Under the pieces are notes generated by a model, which saw nothing but the letters and a program-made list of their open reading frames with translations, made no database searches and was not told the origin of the DNA. From Clostridium sp. AM34-11AC (GTDB lineage Bacteria > Bacillota > Clostridia > Lachnospirales > Lachnospiraceae), in assembly GCF_003435375.1 (NCBI RefSeq), contig NZ_QWGL01000002.1, positions 89,943 through 153,942 of the forward strand: DNA of 64,000 nucleotides, written 5' to 3'. This document shows positions 48,337 through 56,881 of the stretch, piece after piece; position 1 is the stretch's first letter, and every line of letters starts with the position of its first letter. Position numbers and translations under genes: made by a program.

Positions 48337-50568
48337 TTAAATTGTAAACTGGAACTCCACACCCGTCTTCGTGTTTCGGACAGAACACTTGCCGCCGTGC
48401 AGTTCCACGATATTCTTCGCAATAGCAAGACCAAGCCCCGTGCCGCCTCCGGAGCGGGATTCATCAACTCGATAGAAAGTGTCCCATACTTTAGCCAAAG
48501 CTTCTGCGGAAAGAGGCTTGCTGTCATTTTCGATGGAGAATGTGGTTTTACCACGATTGTTCTGAATCCGTACTGTGACACTGCCACCGGCGGGGGTGTA
48601 CTTGACTGCATTGGTCGCAAAATTCTCAACCACCTGTGCAATTCGATTCTCGTCCGCAACGATGGTGCTTTGCTCCGGGAACTCGTAGCTGATCTGCAGT
48701 TCCTTTGCCTCTGCCGCCATTTGGAGTTTCTCGAAGATGGCTTTCGTAAGATCGGCAAGCGAAAACTCATCCCGTGAGAGCTTCACTTTACCCGCTTCAA
48801 GTCTGGACAAATCCAGCATCTCCAAAACCATACCGTCCGTTCGCTCGGCTTCCGCAAGGATCACATCCACATACTTATCACGTTTGTCTTCTGCAATGTG
48901 TTCCTTCAGTCCCTCTGCATAGCTGTGAATCACCGCCAGCGGAGTCTTCAGTTCATGGGCAATATTAGAGGTCATCTGACGACGGTTTTCCTCAGCTGCT
49001 TTTGCATACTCAAGTGCCGTGTTCAAGCGTGTAATCTCGTTTCTTTGCATCCGGCTCTTATCGCTATGCTTGGCGAAACCCTCTTGTAGCAACTTGCTTT
49101 CATACCAAGCTTTTGACATTTCCGGATATAGGTAGTTCTTCTCTTCTTCGCTCATCAGCGCTTCTCCAACCGATAGGACAGGTTGGATTAAATGATTTTT
49201 TATTATGGAGCGTAATACGAACACAAGTGCCACTGCAATAAGAAGTGTAATTAAGTACACAACGCTCAGTTCGCCAAATGCGGTGCGCCAAGGAGAGCAG
49301 TACACGACACTCACGGTATAAAAATGGAGATCAGGCGCTTCTTCTGCATAGGCAGCCTCCCCATAATAGTATGGGTCATAATAGGTTTCTCCATCGAAGC
49401 TGTGACAGTAGTTCACACTTGGGATTAAAAGGTCAAGGCCATCGTAGAAAGTCAAATTCTTTGCTCCGGCAGCCAGTTCCGGTCCAAGTTTGGCAACAAG
49501 GGAAGCTACATTTTCATAGTCTGTTCCTTTGTACGAAAAAGCAGGAGATATCTCATTATAGCAAACATCAAACCAATCAGAGTAGAATACAACAACGTCC
49601 TCACTGGATAAAGCGTCAGAGGCATCTTCGTACATGGTGTTCCATTGAAGATCGTAATCCTCTACGATGCCGGAAACGGTATACTGACCACTTCCCTTTG
49701 AATCTAAGGCATGCTGGAATTCGTCCCAATCGATATATTCAATTTTGATGGGTGTGAACTCGACACCATCAAAAGTCCCGGTAAAGCGCATTGCGGCAGC
49801 ATCGAATGTCAGAACGCTGTTGCTGAGTATCTCCTTACCTTTCTCAGTAAGCATTTCTCTATCAAAGAAAGCACGGGCATTATTCCCGGATCTTTCCTCT
49901 CGATTATCCCATTGGTTTTCTGTCAAATACTCGAAGTAAAAGAAATCCGACCAACTACATTCAAGAAGATTTCCTCCTGCATCATAAACAGCAGTAGCAG
50001 AATATACCTTGTTGCTGTTTGGCCGCTTTAGAAATTCATCATCTTCACCAACTATAAATCTCGCACCATAAAAAGTATCTGCATGTCCGCCGTCGTCTAC
50101 CGCCTCCCACCGGCGATTTGCATCGTAGTTCGCATAACTGGAATCAAAACCTTTCCCCAACCAGTGTTCAAAGCTTCGAGTTGCGATGGTAGATGCAAAA
50201 TCGCGATAGCCATTTAGATATCTTGTGGCGGCATACTCAGCAGTAACGGAGGTCAAGCAGAACATTCCTGCTCCCCAAATTACAAACAATGCGAGGGAAA
50301 GTAGGCAAGTAATAGCTGTCAGAGCGGTACGCTGTTTCTTTTTCCTTGCTCTGATTAGACCAACCACGATGATGGCGACAGCCAAAACAACCTTTACAAT
50401 TCCTTGAAACAGTTTATCCTGTACTAATTCCCAAATAATGCTTTCACCAGAATAATAAGCTACAAGGTCTTTCCCGATTGTTGCATAATTGCGGAAATCA
50501 ACAATCGCCCAGATTAGGAAAAGAGCTGATGCAATCCGATAGCCTTTGGAGATTTTTTTCATCGTCAC
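48337..50568 (-). CDS. Sensor histidine kinase with large extracytoplasmic sensor
   Basis: A 743-residue kinase. Several membrane segments occur near the N-terminus (about 10-130), a long extracytoplasmic region (about 130-430) has no domain I can name, and a last membrane helix (about 435-455) leads to the cytoplasmic part. The dimerisation/phosphorylation helix is NIAHELKTPLAVIHSYAEGL (His about 548), followed by N box FATNAVKYTP and the G boxes GTGLGLAIAKNIV. The start overlaps the response-regulator stop (ATGA). No transporter lies beside it, so the pair is probably cargo sensing an envelope signal. Confidence 0.9.
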   Translation of the reverse strand: MTMKKISKGYRIASALFLIWAIVDFRNYATIGKDLVAYYSGESIIWELVQDKLFQGIVKVVLAVAIIVVGLIRARKKKQRTALTAITCLLSLALFVIWGAGMFCLTSVTAEYAATRYLNGYRDFASTIATRSFEHWLGKGFDSSYANYDANRRWEAVDDGGHADTFYGARFIVGEDDEFLKRPNSNKVYSATAVYDAGGNLLECSWSDFFYFEYLTENQWDNREERSGNNARAFFDREMLTEKGKEILSNSVLTFDAAAMRFTGTFDGVEFTPIKIEYIDWDEFQHALDSKGSGQYTVSGIVEDYDLQWNTMYEDASDALSSEDVVVFYSDWFDVCYNEISPAFSYKGTDYENVASLVAKLGPELAAGAKNLTFYDGLDLLIPSVNYCHSFDGETYYDPYYYGEAAYAEEAPDLHFYTVSVVYCSPWRTAFGELSVVYLITLLIAVALVFVLRSIIKNHLIQPVLSVGEALMSEEEKNYLYPEMSKAWYESKLLQEGFAKHSDKSRMQRNEITRLNTALEYAKAAEENRRQMTSNIAHELKTPLAVIHSYAEGLKEHIAEDKRDKYVDVILAEAERTDGMVLEMLDLSRLEAGKVKLSRDEFSLADLTKAIFEKLQMAAEAKELQISYEFPEQSTIVADENRIAQVVENFATNAVKYTPAGGSVTVRIQNNRGKTTFSIENDSKPLSAEALAKVWDTFYRVDESRSGGGTGLGLAIAKNIVELHGGKCSVRNTKTGVEFQFTI

Positions 50569-51236
50569 CCCTCCAATCTATAACCCGCCTTAATAACGGT
50601 CTTGATGCATTCGGCATAGTCGCCAAGTTTTTCTCTCAATCGCTTAATATGGGTATCTACAGCCCGAGATTCGCCCTCGTAGTCGTAACCCCAGCACTTA
50701 ACCAGAAGTTGCTCACGGCTCATGACAAGGTTTTTATTCTGCATCAGGCAGCGAAGGAGAGCAAACTCCTTCGGCGTCAAAAAGACTTCCTTGCCTCCAG
50801 CATAAGCTCTGCCTGCAGTCAGCTCCAGAGTGATCCCGCTGACCTCCATCCGGTCACCGGCAAGGACACTGCGCTGATTACGCTTGATGAGCGCCATAGT
50901 TTTTGCATAAAGGACAGACATGGTGAATGGCTTCGTCACATAATCATCTGCACCGAGTTCATAACCCAGCAGTTTGTCCTCCTCGTCGGAAAGGGCTGTG
51001 AGGAAAATGATAGGAACATCGTTTGTTCTGCGCACAGCACGGCAGACAGAAAGCCCATCAAGCTCCGGCATCATAATGTCAAGCAAAACTGCGTCAAATT
51101 CATTTTCATCAATCAGCTCAAGCGCCTGTATTCCGTTGCTTGCTTCAACAGGCAGTTCTCCCTTGCTGCTGAAATAGTCACACAGGATTTCCCGCAACTT
51201 GGCCTCATCTTCTACAATCAAAATCTTACTGTTCAT
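50565..51236 (-). CDS. OmpR/PhoB family response regulator
   Basis: A 223-residue regulator: receiver domain (acidic pocket in VEDE, phosphoacceptor in LLDIMMPELDG, Lys in DDYVTKPF) and a winged-helix DNA-binding domain (LTPKEFALLRCLMQNKN ... VDTHIKRLREKLG ... GYRLEG). The start at 51236 follows AAAGGAGG. It is co-translated with the kinase downstream. Confidence 0.93.
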   Translation of the reverse strand: MNSKILIVEDEAKLREILCDYFSSKGELPVEASNGIQALELIDENEFDAVLLDIMMPELDGLSVCRAVRRTNDVPIIFLTALSDEEDKLLGYELGADDYVTKPFTMSVLYAKTMALIKRNQRSVLAGDRMEVSGITLELTAGRAYAGGKEVFLTPKEFALLRCLMQNKNLVMSREQLLVKCWGYDYEGESRAVDTHIKRLREKLGDYAECIKTVIKAGYRLEG

Positions 51237-51321
51237 AATACTTTTCCTCCTTTCGCCCTTACTGTACAACACCGATTTGTATTCTCTGTGTCAAAAGAAA
51301 TGATTTTTAATATTTATAAGC

Positions 51322-52494
51322 TTATTCAAACGCTACTGTAGTTTCCTTTGGCAGCTTCTCATTCTCGCAGCTCAAAAGGTAGGATATTACCTTGTTGGCA
51401 AAGCGGTTTGTTTTCATGGTATCCCAATCGGCAAGTCGGATAATCTCCGCTGTGCCGTTTTCAAAATCCAAGGAAATCTCGCCCCATTCGCCGTCGCAGT
51501 CTGCCTGGTATTCGTAGATTGCGGCGGCAATTTTCTTTTTGCGCTTGGTTTTGGACTTCTGTTTCAGCCGGACAGCATGGATTGCGCCCTCGGCAACCAA
51601 TAATTCCGTCAGCCTGTCCACCGCTTTCCGGTAGGCTCGCTCTGCACCGCTGGCTGTGCTGCCCTCGAACATAACTGCAAGTTCCTCAAAGGTGGGACGA
51701 CCTTTCCATGAGCCGACACGCCCACAGGTCATGCAGATTGCCAGCCGCTTTTCAAGCAAGGTCTGCTCCCGGTAGTTCAGTTTCTCAAAAGCCCGCTGCA
51801 CCTTTTCCGCCTGTATGCCGTTCCAGAGAATGTCGGCATAGTTCCAAGTATCATCAAGGGCAACATCTTCGTCGGTTTCCTCGCCGTCCTCGTCTGTCAC
51901 ATAGAAAGGCTGCTGATTGCGGATGCCACGGACAACTTTCAGATATTCTTCCGCAAGGGCAAGATCACAGTTGTACTTCTTGGCAAATTCGCTGACTGCA
52001 TCCTTGCTGTTATGGTAGAGCCAAGCCATTGACCGCACCATTTTGTAATTGGTCAGGGAGGATACCGACCATTTTTCTTCTCCCATGCGAAAACGTAGCA
52101 TAGCATCCCGAATGAATGGAAAAATGTATGTAGCATACTTCGCACCCTTGGCAGGATCATAGTCCATCAGCTTTTGGAGCATTTGCTCCCGGCAGGAGAG
52201 CTTTATATCTATAAATCGGTCTGTGTCGTACAGATCGCCGCCATCCACACCGAGAAAGTCTTTGATGCGCTTGTTAAGTTGCGGCTCGTAGTGGTGTAGG
52301 AAGAATGAGAAATATATCAAATTCTTTTCCTGCAAGGCAGACAGGATATATTCGTTCAGATTGCCCACCGCTGGAGGCTCCGGTTCCAGTTGGAAGATGC
52401 GCTCTGCCGCATAAGGAATGATGCCGTCACCGTGCGGATTGACAGCGTGTTTTGGTATGTATCCGGTCATGTCCCATGAAAAATCACTCAGCAT
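51322..52494 (-). CDS. Element-encoded sigma-70-like protein
   Basis: A 390-residue protein with sigma-like organisation: a region reminiscent of sigma 2 (KLSCREQMLQKLMDYDPAKGAKYATYIFPFIRDAMLRFRM, about 105-150) and a sigma-4-like HTH (FEKLNYREQTLLEKRLAICM ... PTFEELAVMFEGSTASGAERAYRKAVDRL, about 243-310), then a beta-rich C-terminal domain. It may direct transcription of element genes. The match to true sigma factors is weak by eye. Ribosome site AAAGGAGGTG. Confidence 0.6.
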   Translation of the reverse strand: MLSDFSWDMTGYIPKHAVNPHGDGIIPYAAERIFQLEPEPPAVGNLNEYILSALQEKNLIYFSFFLHHYEPQLNKRIKDFLGVDGGDLYDTDRFIDIKLSCREQMLQKLMDYDPAKGAKYATYIFPFIRDAMLRFRMGEEKWSVSSLTNYKMVRSMAWLYHNSKDAVSEFAKKYNCDLALAEEYLKVVRGIRNQQPFYVTDEDGEETDEDVALDDTWNYADILWNGIQAEKVQRAFEKLNYREQTLLEKRLAICMTCGRVGSWKGRPTFEELAVMFEGSTASGAERAYRKAVDRLTELLVAEGAIHAVRLKQKSKTKRKKKIAAAIYEYQADCDGEWGEISLDFENGTAEIIRLADWDTMKTNRFANKVISYLLSCENEKLPKETTVAFE

Positions 52495-52538
52495 AGCGCA
52501 CCTCCTTTCGGTTCTTTCTCTATCAATATCGACAGTAA

Positions 52539-53171
52539 TTATGCATCGAACTTTTTGTTAGTAGTATTATTTTCGTCGTCCATCATATCGCTTAGCACGG
52601 CAAAAGCTTGGCTCAGCGGCACAGCCTTAGAAGTCCAGTTTTTCAAACTAAACAAGTTGGAAGATTCATCAAACACATCAAATTCGTCTGTCCCATCAGT
52701 GATTTTCTTCAAGTACAACATTTCTATCAAATACAAAGCTCCCAAGATATTTAGTACATTCTCCTGCTTTGCTTGCTTCAACTGCTCATAGCGGTTGTGC
52801 TTGACATCTGTAAATGCTCCCCACCATTGCAACGACTGTGCGGGCTGGGTAATATCCCAATTCATAAACGGTTGTATTTCGATATCGTATTCCTGTACAC
52901 TGATTTTTTGATTTTTTATATCCGGTGTGTTGGTCAAAATATACTGTGCATAGTCTGCAACCGTTTTTCGATCCGTTGTATTGAAACCGCAAAACTCTTT
53001 GAATACAGTATCCAACTCTGCCCCTATGGCTTGAATTAAGAGGGCATATCCGTTAGAAAATGCATCAAAATTGTCCTCATGTAGTTCTACAAACTCTATT
53101 GATTCAACAAAACGCTTTTCGAGCATTAAGTAGTATTTCCAATGATTCTGACTAAGTTCTTTTCTATTCAT
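52539..53171 (-). CDS. Element protein of unknown function, helix-rich
   Basis: A 210-residue protein (MNRKELSQNHWKYYLMLEKRFVESIEFVELHEDN ...). It is helical and reminiscent of HEPN-type proteins, but the R-x4-6-H RNase motif is not evident. The start at 53171 follows AAAGGGAC and overlaps the preceding gene by 8 bp, so the two are coupled. AT-rich compared with neighbours. A defence or abortive-infection role would be a guess. Confidence 0.6.
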   Translation of the reverse strand: MNRKELSQNHWKYYLMLEKRFVESIEFVELHEDNFDAFSNGYALLIQAIGAELDTVFKEFCGFNTTDRKTVADYAQYILTNTPDIKNQKISVQEYDIEIQPFMNWDITQPAQSLQWWGAFTDVKHNRYEQLKQAKQENVLNILGALYLIEMLYLKKITDGTDEFDVFDESSNLFSLKNWTSKAVPLSQAFAVLSDMMDDENNTTNKKFDA

Positions 53172-54291
53172 GTTTGTCCCTTTCTTTGTATATTTTTGCA
53201 CTTGCTTCCTTTTTCAAAGCCGCCTGGTCCATTTCTTTTTCATAAGCTCCCTTGGCATAGGCTACATTGCTCAATGCCCGGAGCATCTTATCTTTTGCCA
53301 GCTTTTTCATAACCTCTGCAAGATCAGCGTCCAGAGTACCACGCTTCACATAGCGGTTTATGGTGTTCAGCCGTTTCTCATAAATCTGTTTCACCGGATG
53401 ATCGTCCGCAAGCTCCCGTTGTTCTCTGCCTTTCAGGTTGCCGATCTGCCGACAGGTGCGGTGCAGCTTGTCCCCCGGTGCATAGCCGCCACAGTATTTG
53501 GTGTGCCGTGCGTTGGTGGTCAGAAACCACTTGCCGCAGATTTTGCATTTCTTCGGTGCATGACCAACACACAGGCCCTCAAAGAGATCAGACCGGAACA
53601 TCCCTACAAAGGATACATAGTGCATCCGCTTGACCAGCTTCGCAACTTTTTCGCCGGGACGGATGACGGATACATACTGAACGGAATTGTTCAGGGTAGA
53701 CATCCAGGCATTGCCTTCCGTGATGGAAAACTCCGGCGGGAAATAGCTGCCGAACATTTTTGCAAAACCCTCTGCGGTGCGGTCTGCTTCGTTGCCGTCT
53801 GTTTTTTCTGCAAAATCAAGCATGGCCGTTTGGTATTCCCCAAGGGAGTATGCCAGATGCCCGAAAACTGCGGTATAGCGTTGGAGCATCATCGCATCGG
53901 TAAAGTTCTGGATTTCTTCAAACTGCAAAGAATTGGTTGCGGCTTTTATGGCAAACTCCACATATTTCAGCGTATTGTCCACAGTAAAGACTTTTTCAAT
54001 CCGTTTTCTGTGCTTTGGTATATCCATATAGGAGAACGGCGGAGTTTCGCTGAGAATATCCAACATCGCCAGAGTAGCTTCCCTTGCAATGGGACAGAGT
54101 GCAGAAGCATCCTGTCCGGCGTTTAATGTTCCGAGCAGCAGATTGATGTTCTCGCATTGCTCGTTCATCCTTGAAATGGTATCCGCAGGGACATTCAGCG
54201 CATCACAGGCAAGCGTGCCGACAGGAAGTGTTTTTCCCTCATATATAACCGTATCCTGCCAAAAATCCAATGTCATCAGTTCTTGGTTCAT
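53164..54291 (-). CDS. DUF6076-like element protein with zinc ribbon
   Basis: A 375-residue cytoplasmic protein with a helical N-terminal part and a C-terminal zinc-finger-like segment CKICGKWFLTTNARHTKYCGG (about 252-272), as in DUF6076/CGNR-type proteins. Such proteins recur on clostridial elements; a DNA- or RNA-binding role is likely but unproven. Ribosome site GGAGGGG. Divergent from the primase genes. Confidence 0.7.
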   Translation of the reverse strand: MNQELMTLDFWQDTVIYEGKTLPVGTLACDALNVPADTISRMNEQCENINLLLGTLNAGQDASALCPIAREATLAMLDILSETPPFSYMDIPKHRKRIEKVFTVDNTLKYVEFAIKAATNSLQFEEIQNFTDAMMLQRYTAVFGHLAYSLGEYQTAMLDFAEKTDGNEADRTAEGFAKMFGSYFPPEFSITEGNAWMSTLNNSVQYVSVIRPGEKVAKLVKRMHYVSFVGMFRSDLFEGLCVGHAPKKCKICGKWFLTTNARHTKYCGGYAPGDKLHRTCRQIGNLKGREQRELADDHPVKQIYEKRLNTINRYVKRGTLDADLAEVMKKLAKDKMLRALSNVAYAKGAYEKEMDQAALKKEASAKIYKERDKHE

Positions 54292-54373
54292 GCTTGCCCC
54301 TCCTGTCCTGTTTTTCTACTTTCTTGATTGTATCATGCAAATGTAAAGAAATCCATATTCTCTGAAAAGTTGT

Positions 54374-54421
54374 CCTGTTTTTTGAAACGGGGTTGTCCTC
54401 CGATTACCCTGTTTTTTGAAA
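54374..54421. promoter_or_regulatory. Paired 14-bp direct repeats in the divergent control region
   Basis: CCTGTTTTTTGAAA occurs at 54374 and 54408, each next to a GTTGTCC or similar. The 34-bp period suggests an operator or iteron-like site between the divergent gene sets. A hairpin (GAAGCA ... TGCTTC) follows near 54450-54481. Confidence 0.45.
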
Positions 54422-54514
54422 AATCCGTCATAACCATAATAGAAGGAGCGAAGCACCTGCCAATCACGGCGGCTGCTTCGTGCTTTCCAGAATATTATGA
54501 ACGGAGGGTTTTCT

Positions 54515-55135
54515 ATGACAATCTATGAAACCATCAAGGCGGCAATCAGCGTCAAGCAAGCCGCCGAACACTACGGGCTGAAAGTGAGCCACAACGGCAT
54601 GGCTTGCTGCCCGTTCCACAACGACAGGCATCCGAGCTTGAAGCTGAATGAGGACTATTTTTTCTGCTTCGGCTGCGGAGCCAAAGGGGATGTGATCGAC
54701 CTTGTGGCAAGGCTGTTCAATCTGAGCAGTTATGAAGCAGCGCAAAAGCTGGCTTTGGACTTCGGGCTTGACCCGAAATCGCCCACTGCCGCAGCTATGG
54801 TCAAGCCGAAGCGTCCCTATATCCGTCAGTTCCGGGAGGATGAAATGCTGTGCTTCCGGGTGCTGACGGATTATTTGCATCTGTTGGAAGATTGGAAAGT
54901 GCGCTATGCTCCCAAGACACCGGAAGATGCTCTGGATGACCGTTTTGTGGAAGCCTGCCAGATGCACTGCCATATCGAATATATGGCAGATGTGCTGACG
55001 GTGGGTGATCTGGAAGAACGGGTGGCATTGGTGGACAAGCTGATGCTGGACGGCAAAATTGCTTTTCTGCAAGAGTATACCGCACGAAAGAAAAAGGAGG
55101 TGGCGCACCATGGCGAAGAACCGGAAAACGCCTGA
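54515..55135 (+). CDS. CHC2 zinc-finger primase-like protein
   Basis: A 206-residue protein whose N-terminus is a DnaG-type CHC2 zinc finger (CCPFHNDRHPSLKLNEDYFFCFGCGAKGDVIDLV, about 28-62). No TOPRIM domain follows, so it supplies only the template-recognition part of a primase. The start at 54515 follows GGAGGG. It overlaps the helicase gene by 26 bp; together they probably start replication of the excised element. Confidence 0.85.
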   Translation: MTIYETIKAAISVKQAAEHYGLKVSHNGMACCPFHNDRHPSLKLNEDYFFCFGCGAKGDVIDLVARLFNLSSYEAAQKLALDFGLDPKSPTAAAMVKPKRPYIRQFREDEMLCFRVLTDYLHLLEDWKVRYAPKTPEDALDDRFVEACQMHCHIEYMADVLTVGDLEERVALVDKLMLDGKIAFLQEYTARKKKEVAHHGEEPENA

Positions 55136-56501
55136 TATGAACTTGCCCATGTGGTTTGACGGGCAGAACATCAACGAAGCTCTGTTTTGTGAAGAATTTC
55201 TGCAAGAGCGCAGGATCATCTTCGCAAACGGAGCTTTTTTCACGCCCGATGGTCGAGTGACGGACGATCTTCCTCTGCGTGGGGAGATTTACGACAAGCT
55301 GAAATTCTGTGCCGTGAACAACATCCCCCGGAAGATCACCAACATTCTGGAAGTGCTGAAACTGGAAGCGCAAGTGCCTGACTTTCCACCGGAGCAGGAT
55401 CGCATCCATGTGTCCAACGGTACGGTGCTGCTGGACGGCACATTTACCAAGGGCAGGCCGACTATCGTGCGAAGCCGTCTGCCGGTTGCCTACAATCCCG
55501 ATGCTACTGCGCCGGTGATCTGGCTGAACTTTCTGGACGGACTGCTCCATGCGGAGGACATTCCCACCTTGCAGGAGTTCATCGGCTACTGCCTGATTCC
55601 CTCCAACAAGGGACAGCGTATGATGGTGATTAAGGGCAATGGCGGCGAGGGCAAATCCCAAATCGGAGCTGTGCTTTCGGCTATCTTTGGCACGAATATG
55701 AAAGACGGCAGCATCGGCAAGATTTCTGAAAACCGCTTCGCCCGTGCTGATCTGGAACACATCCTGCTGTGCGTGGATGATGATATGCGGATGGAAGCTC
55801 TGCGCCAGACCAACTATGTAAAATCCATCGTGACAGCACAGGGCAAGATGGATTTGGAACGCAAAGGCAAGCAGAGTTATCAGGGCTGGATGTTCGCCCG
55901 GCTGCTTGCGTTCAGCAACGGCGATTTGCAAGCTCTTTATGATCGCAGCGATGGTTTTTACCGCAGACAGCTTGTGCTGACCACCAAGGAAAAGCCAGTG
56001 GACAGAGCTGACGATCCCGACCTTGCGGAGAAGATGAAAGCCGAATCCGAGGGTATCTTCCTGTGGGCATTTGAAGGCTTGCAGCGGCTTGTTGCCAACA
56101 ACTTTAAGTTTACGGAGAGTGACCGTATCCGGGAAAACCGGGAAGCGGTCAAACGTGACAACAACAATATCTTTGATTTCATGGATTCCGAGGGATACAT
56201 CCGGCGTAAAGCGGATGCGTCCATCAGCTCCAAGGATTTCTATGAAATCTATCGGATGTGGTGCGAGGAAAATTCTCTTGCTCCGCTGAAAGTCCGCAGC
56301 TTCAGCGACGCCATGATTGCCAATGCCAAGAAATTCAATCTGGAGCATTGCAACAACATCACCAACTCAGCCGGACGGCGGGTGTGGGGATTCATGGGAG
56401 TGGAAGCCATTGCACGACCTCATATAAATGGGTTTTACGGAGATTCGCCGTGTACGTACGTACCGGAGGACATTCCGGAGGAATGGCGGCAGGTCGAGTA
56501 A
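55110..56501 (+). CDS. P4/D5-type primase-helicase (SF3)
   Basis: A 463-residue protein with a D5 N-terminal domain and an SF3 helicase. Walker A is IKGNGGEGKSQIGAVL (about 170-185), Walker B the acidic LLCVDDDMRM, and motif C LLAFSNGD. A winged-helix-like C-terminus (about 375-440) follows. Start at 55110 after AAAAAGGAGG. It would unwind the element origin. Confidence 0.88.
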   Translation: MAKNRKTPDMNLPMWFDGQNINEALFCEEFLQERRIIFANGAFFTPDGRVTDDLPLRGEIYDKLKFCAVNNIPRKITNILEVLKLEAQVPDFPPEQDRIHVSNGTVLLDGTFTKGRPTIVRSRLPVAYNPDATAPVIWLNFLDGLLHAEDIPTLQEFIGYCLIPSNKGQRMMVIKGNGGEGKSQIGAVLSAIFGTNMKDGSIGKISENRFARADLEHILLCVDDDMRMEALRQTNYVKSIVTAQGKMDLERKGKQSYQGWMFARLLAFSNGDLQALYDRSDGFYRRQLVLTTKEKPVDRADDPDLAEKMKAESEGIFLWAFEGLQRLVANNFKFTESDRIRENREAVKRDNNNIFDFMDSEGYIRRKADASISSKDFYEIYRMWCEENSLAPLKVRSFSDAMIANAKKFNLEHCNNITNSAGRRVWGFMGVEAIARPHINGFYGDSPCTYVPEDIPEEWRQVE

Positions 56502-56791
56502 ATCCCATTGCTGGTATGTATGTACGCAGCAAAAGAGCGTAAAACGCTTGTTATAGAAACAGCACACATCCTCTCGTTCGGGCTGTTTCTATGTCCACAG
56601 GCTTTTGAAAAAGTGTCTGTGGACACCGGCTGCAAGAGGAAGTTGACACAGAACAGCTTCATGCAGACGGGCTGACCATGGGAAAAGGCGCAGACATTTT
56701 CGCCTTGGTCAGCAGAGGTCACCGCAGTGACCGCATTCCCCCTCGGGAGAGCCCTCGGAGAGCCCACGGCACTTTGCAGCCAGTATGGATG

Positions 56792-56828
56792 AAAGTGTCA
56801 TAGTGGGTTATTACACTTTGAAAAAGTG
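56792..56828 (+). other. Candidate oriT of the mobilizable element
   Basis: TAGTGGGTTA (56801-56810) resembles the pMV158 nic region TAGTGTGTTA. It is framed by AAAGTGT (56792) and ACACTTT (56813), and CACTTT-GAA-AAAGTG forms a hairpin. It lies 54 bp before the MobV relaxase gene, the usual place. The rest of 56502-56881 has a GGCTGTTTCTA-type hairpin (about 56550-56595) and no gene. Confidence 0.65.
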
Positions 56829-56881
56829 CCTCTCCGTAGCTCCCCACTGTCTGCAAATCTCAAAGAAAGGACAAAAATTCA

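Noticed and set aside
54801..56348. Long minus-strand frame over the primase genes (and another at 56879-58135 over the relaxase)
   Set aside because: Both are mirror frames of clear replication and mobilization genes; the composition is unnatural (His/Arg/Phe-rich) and they lack motifs.
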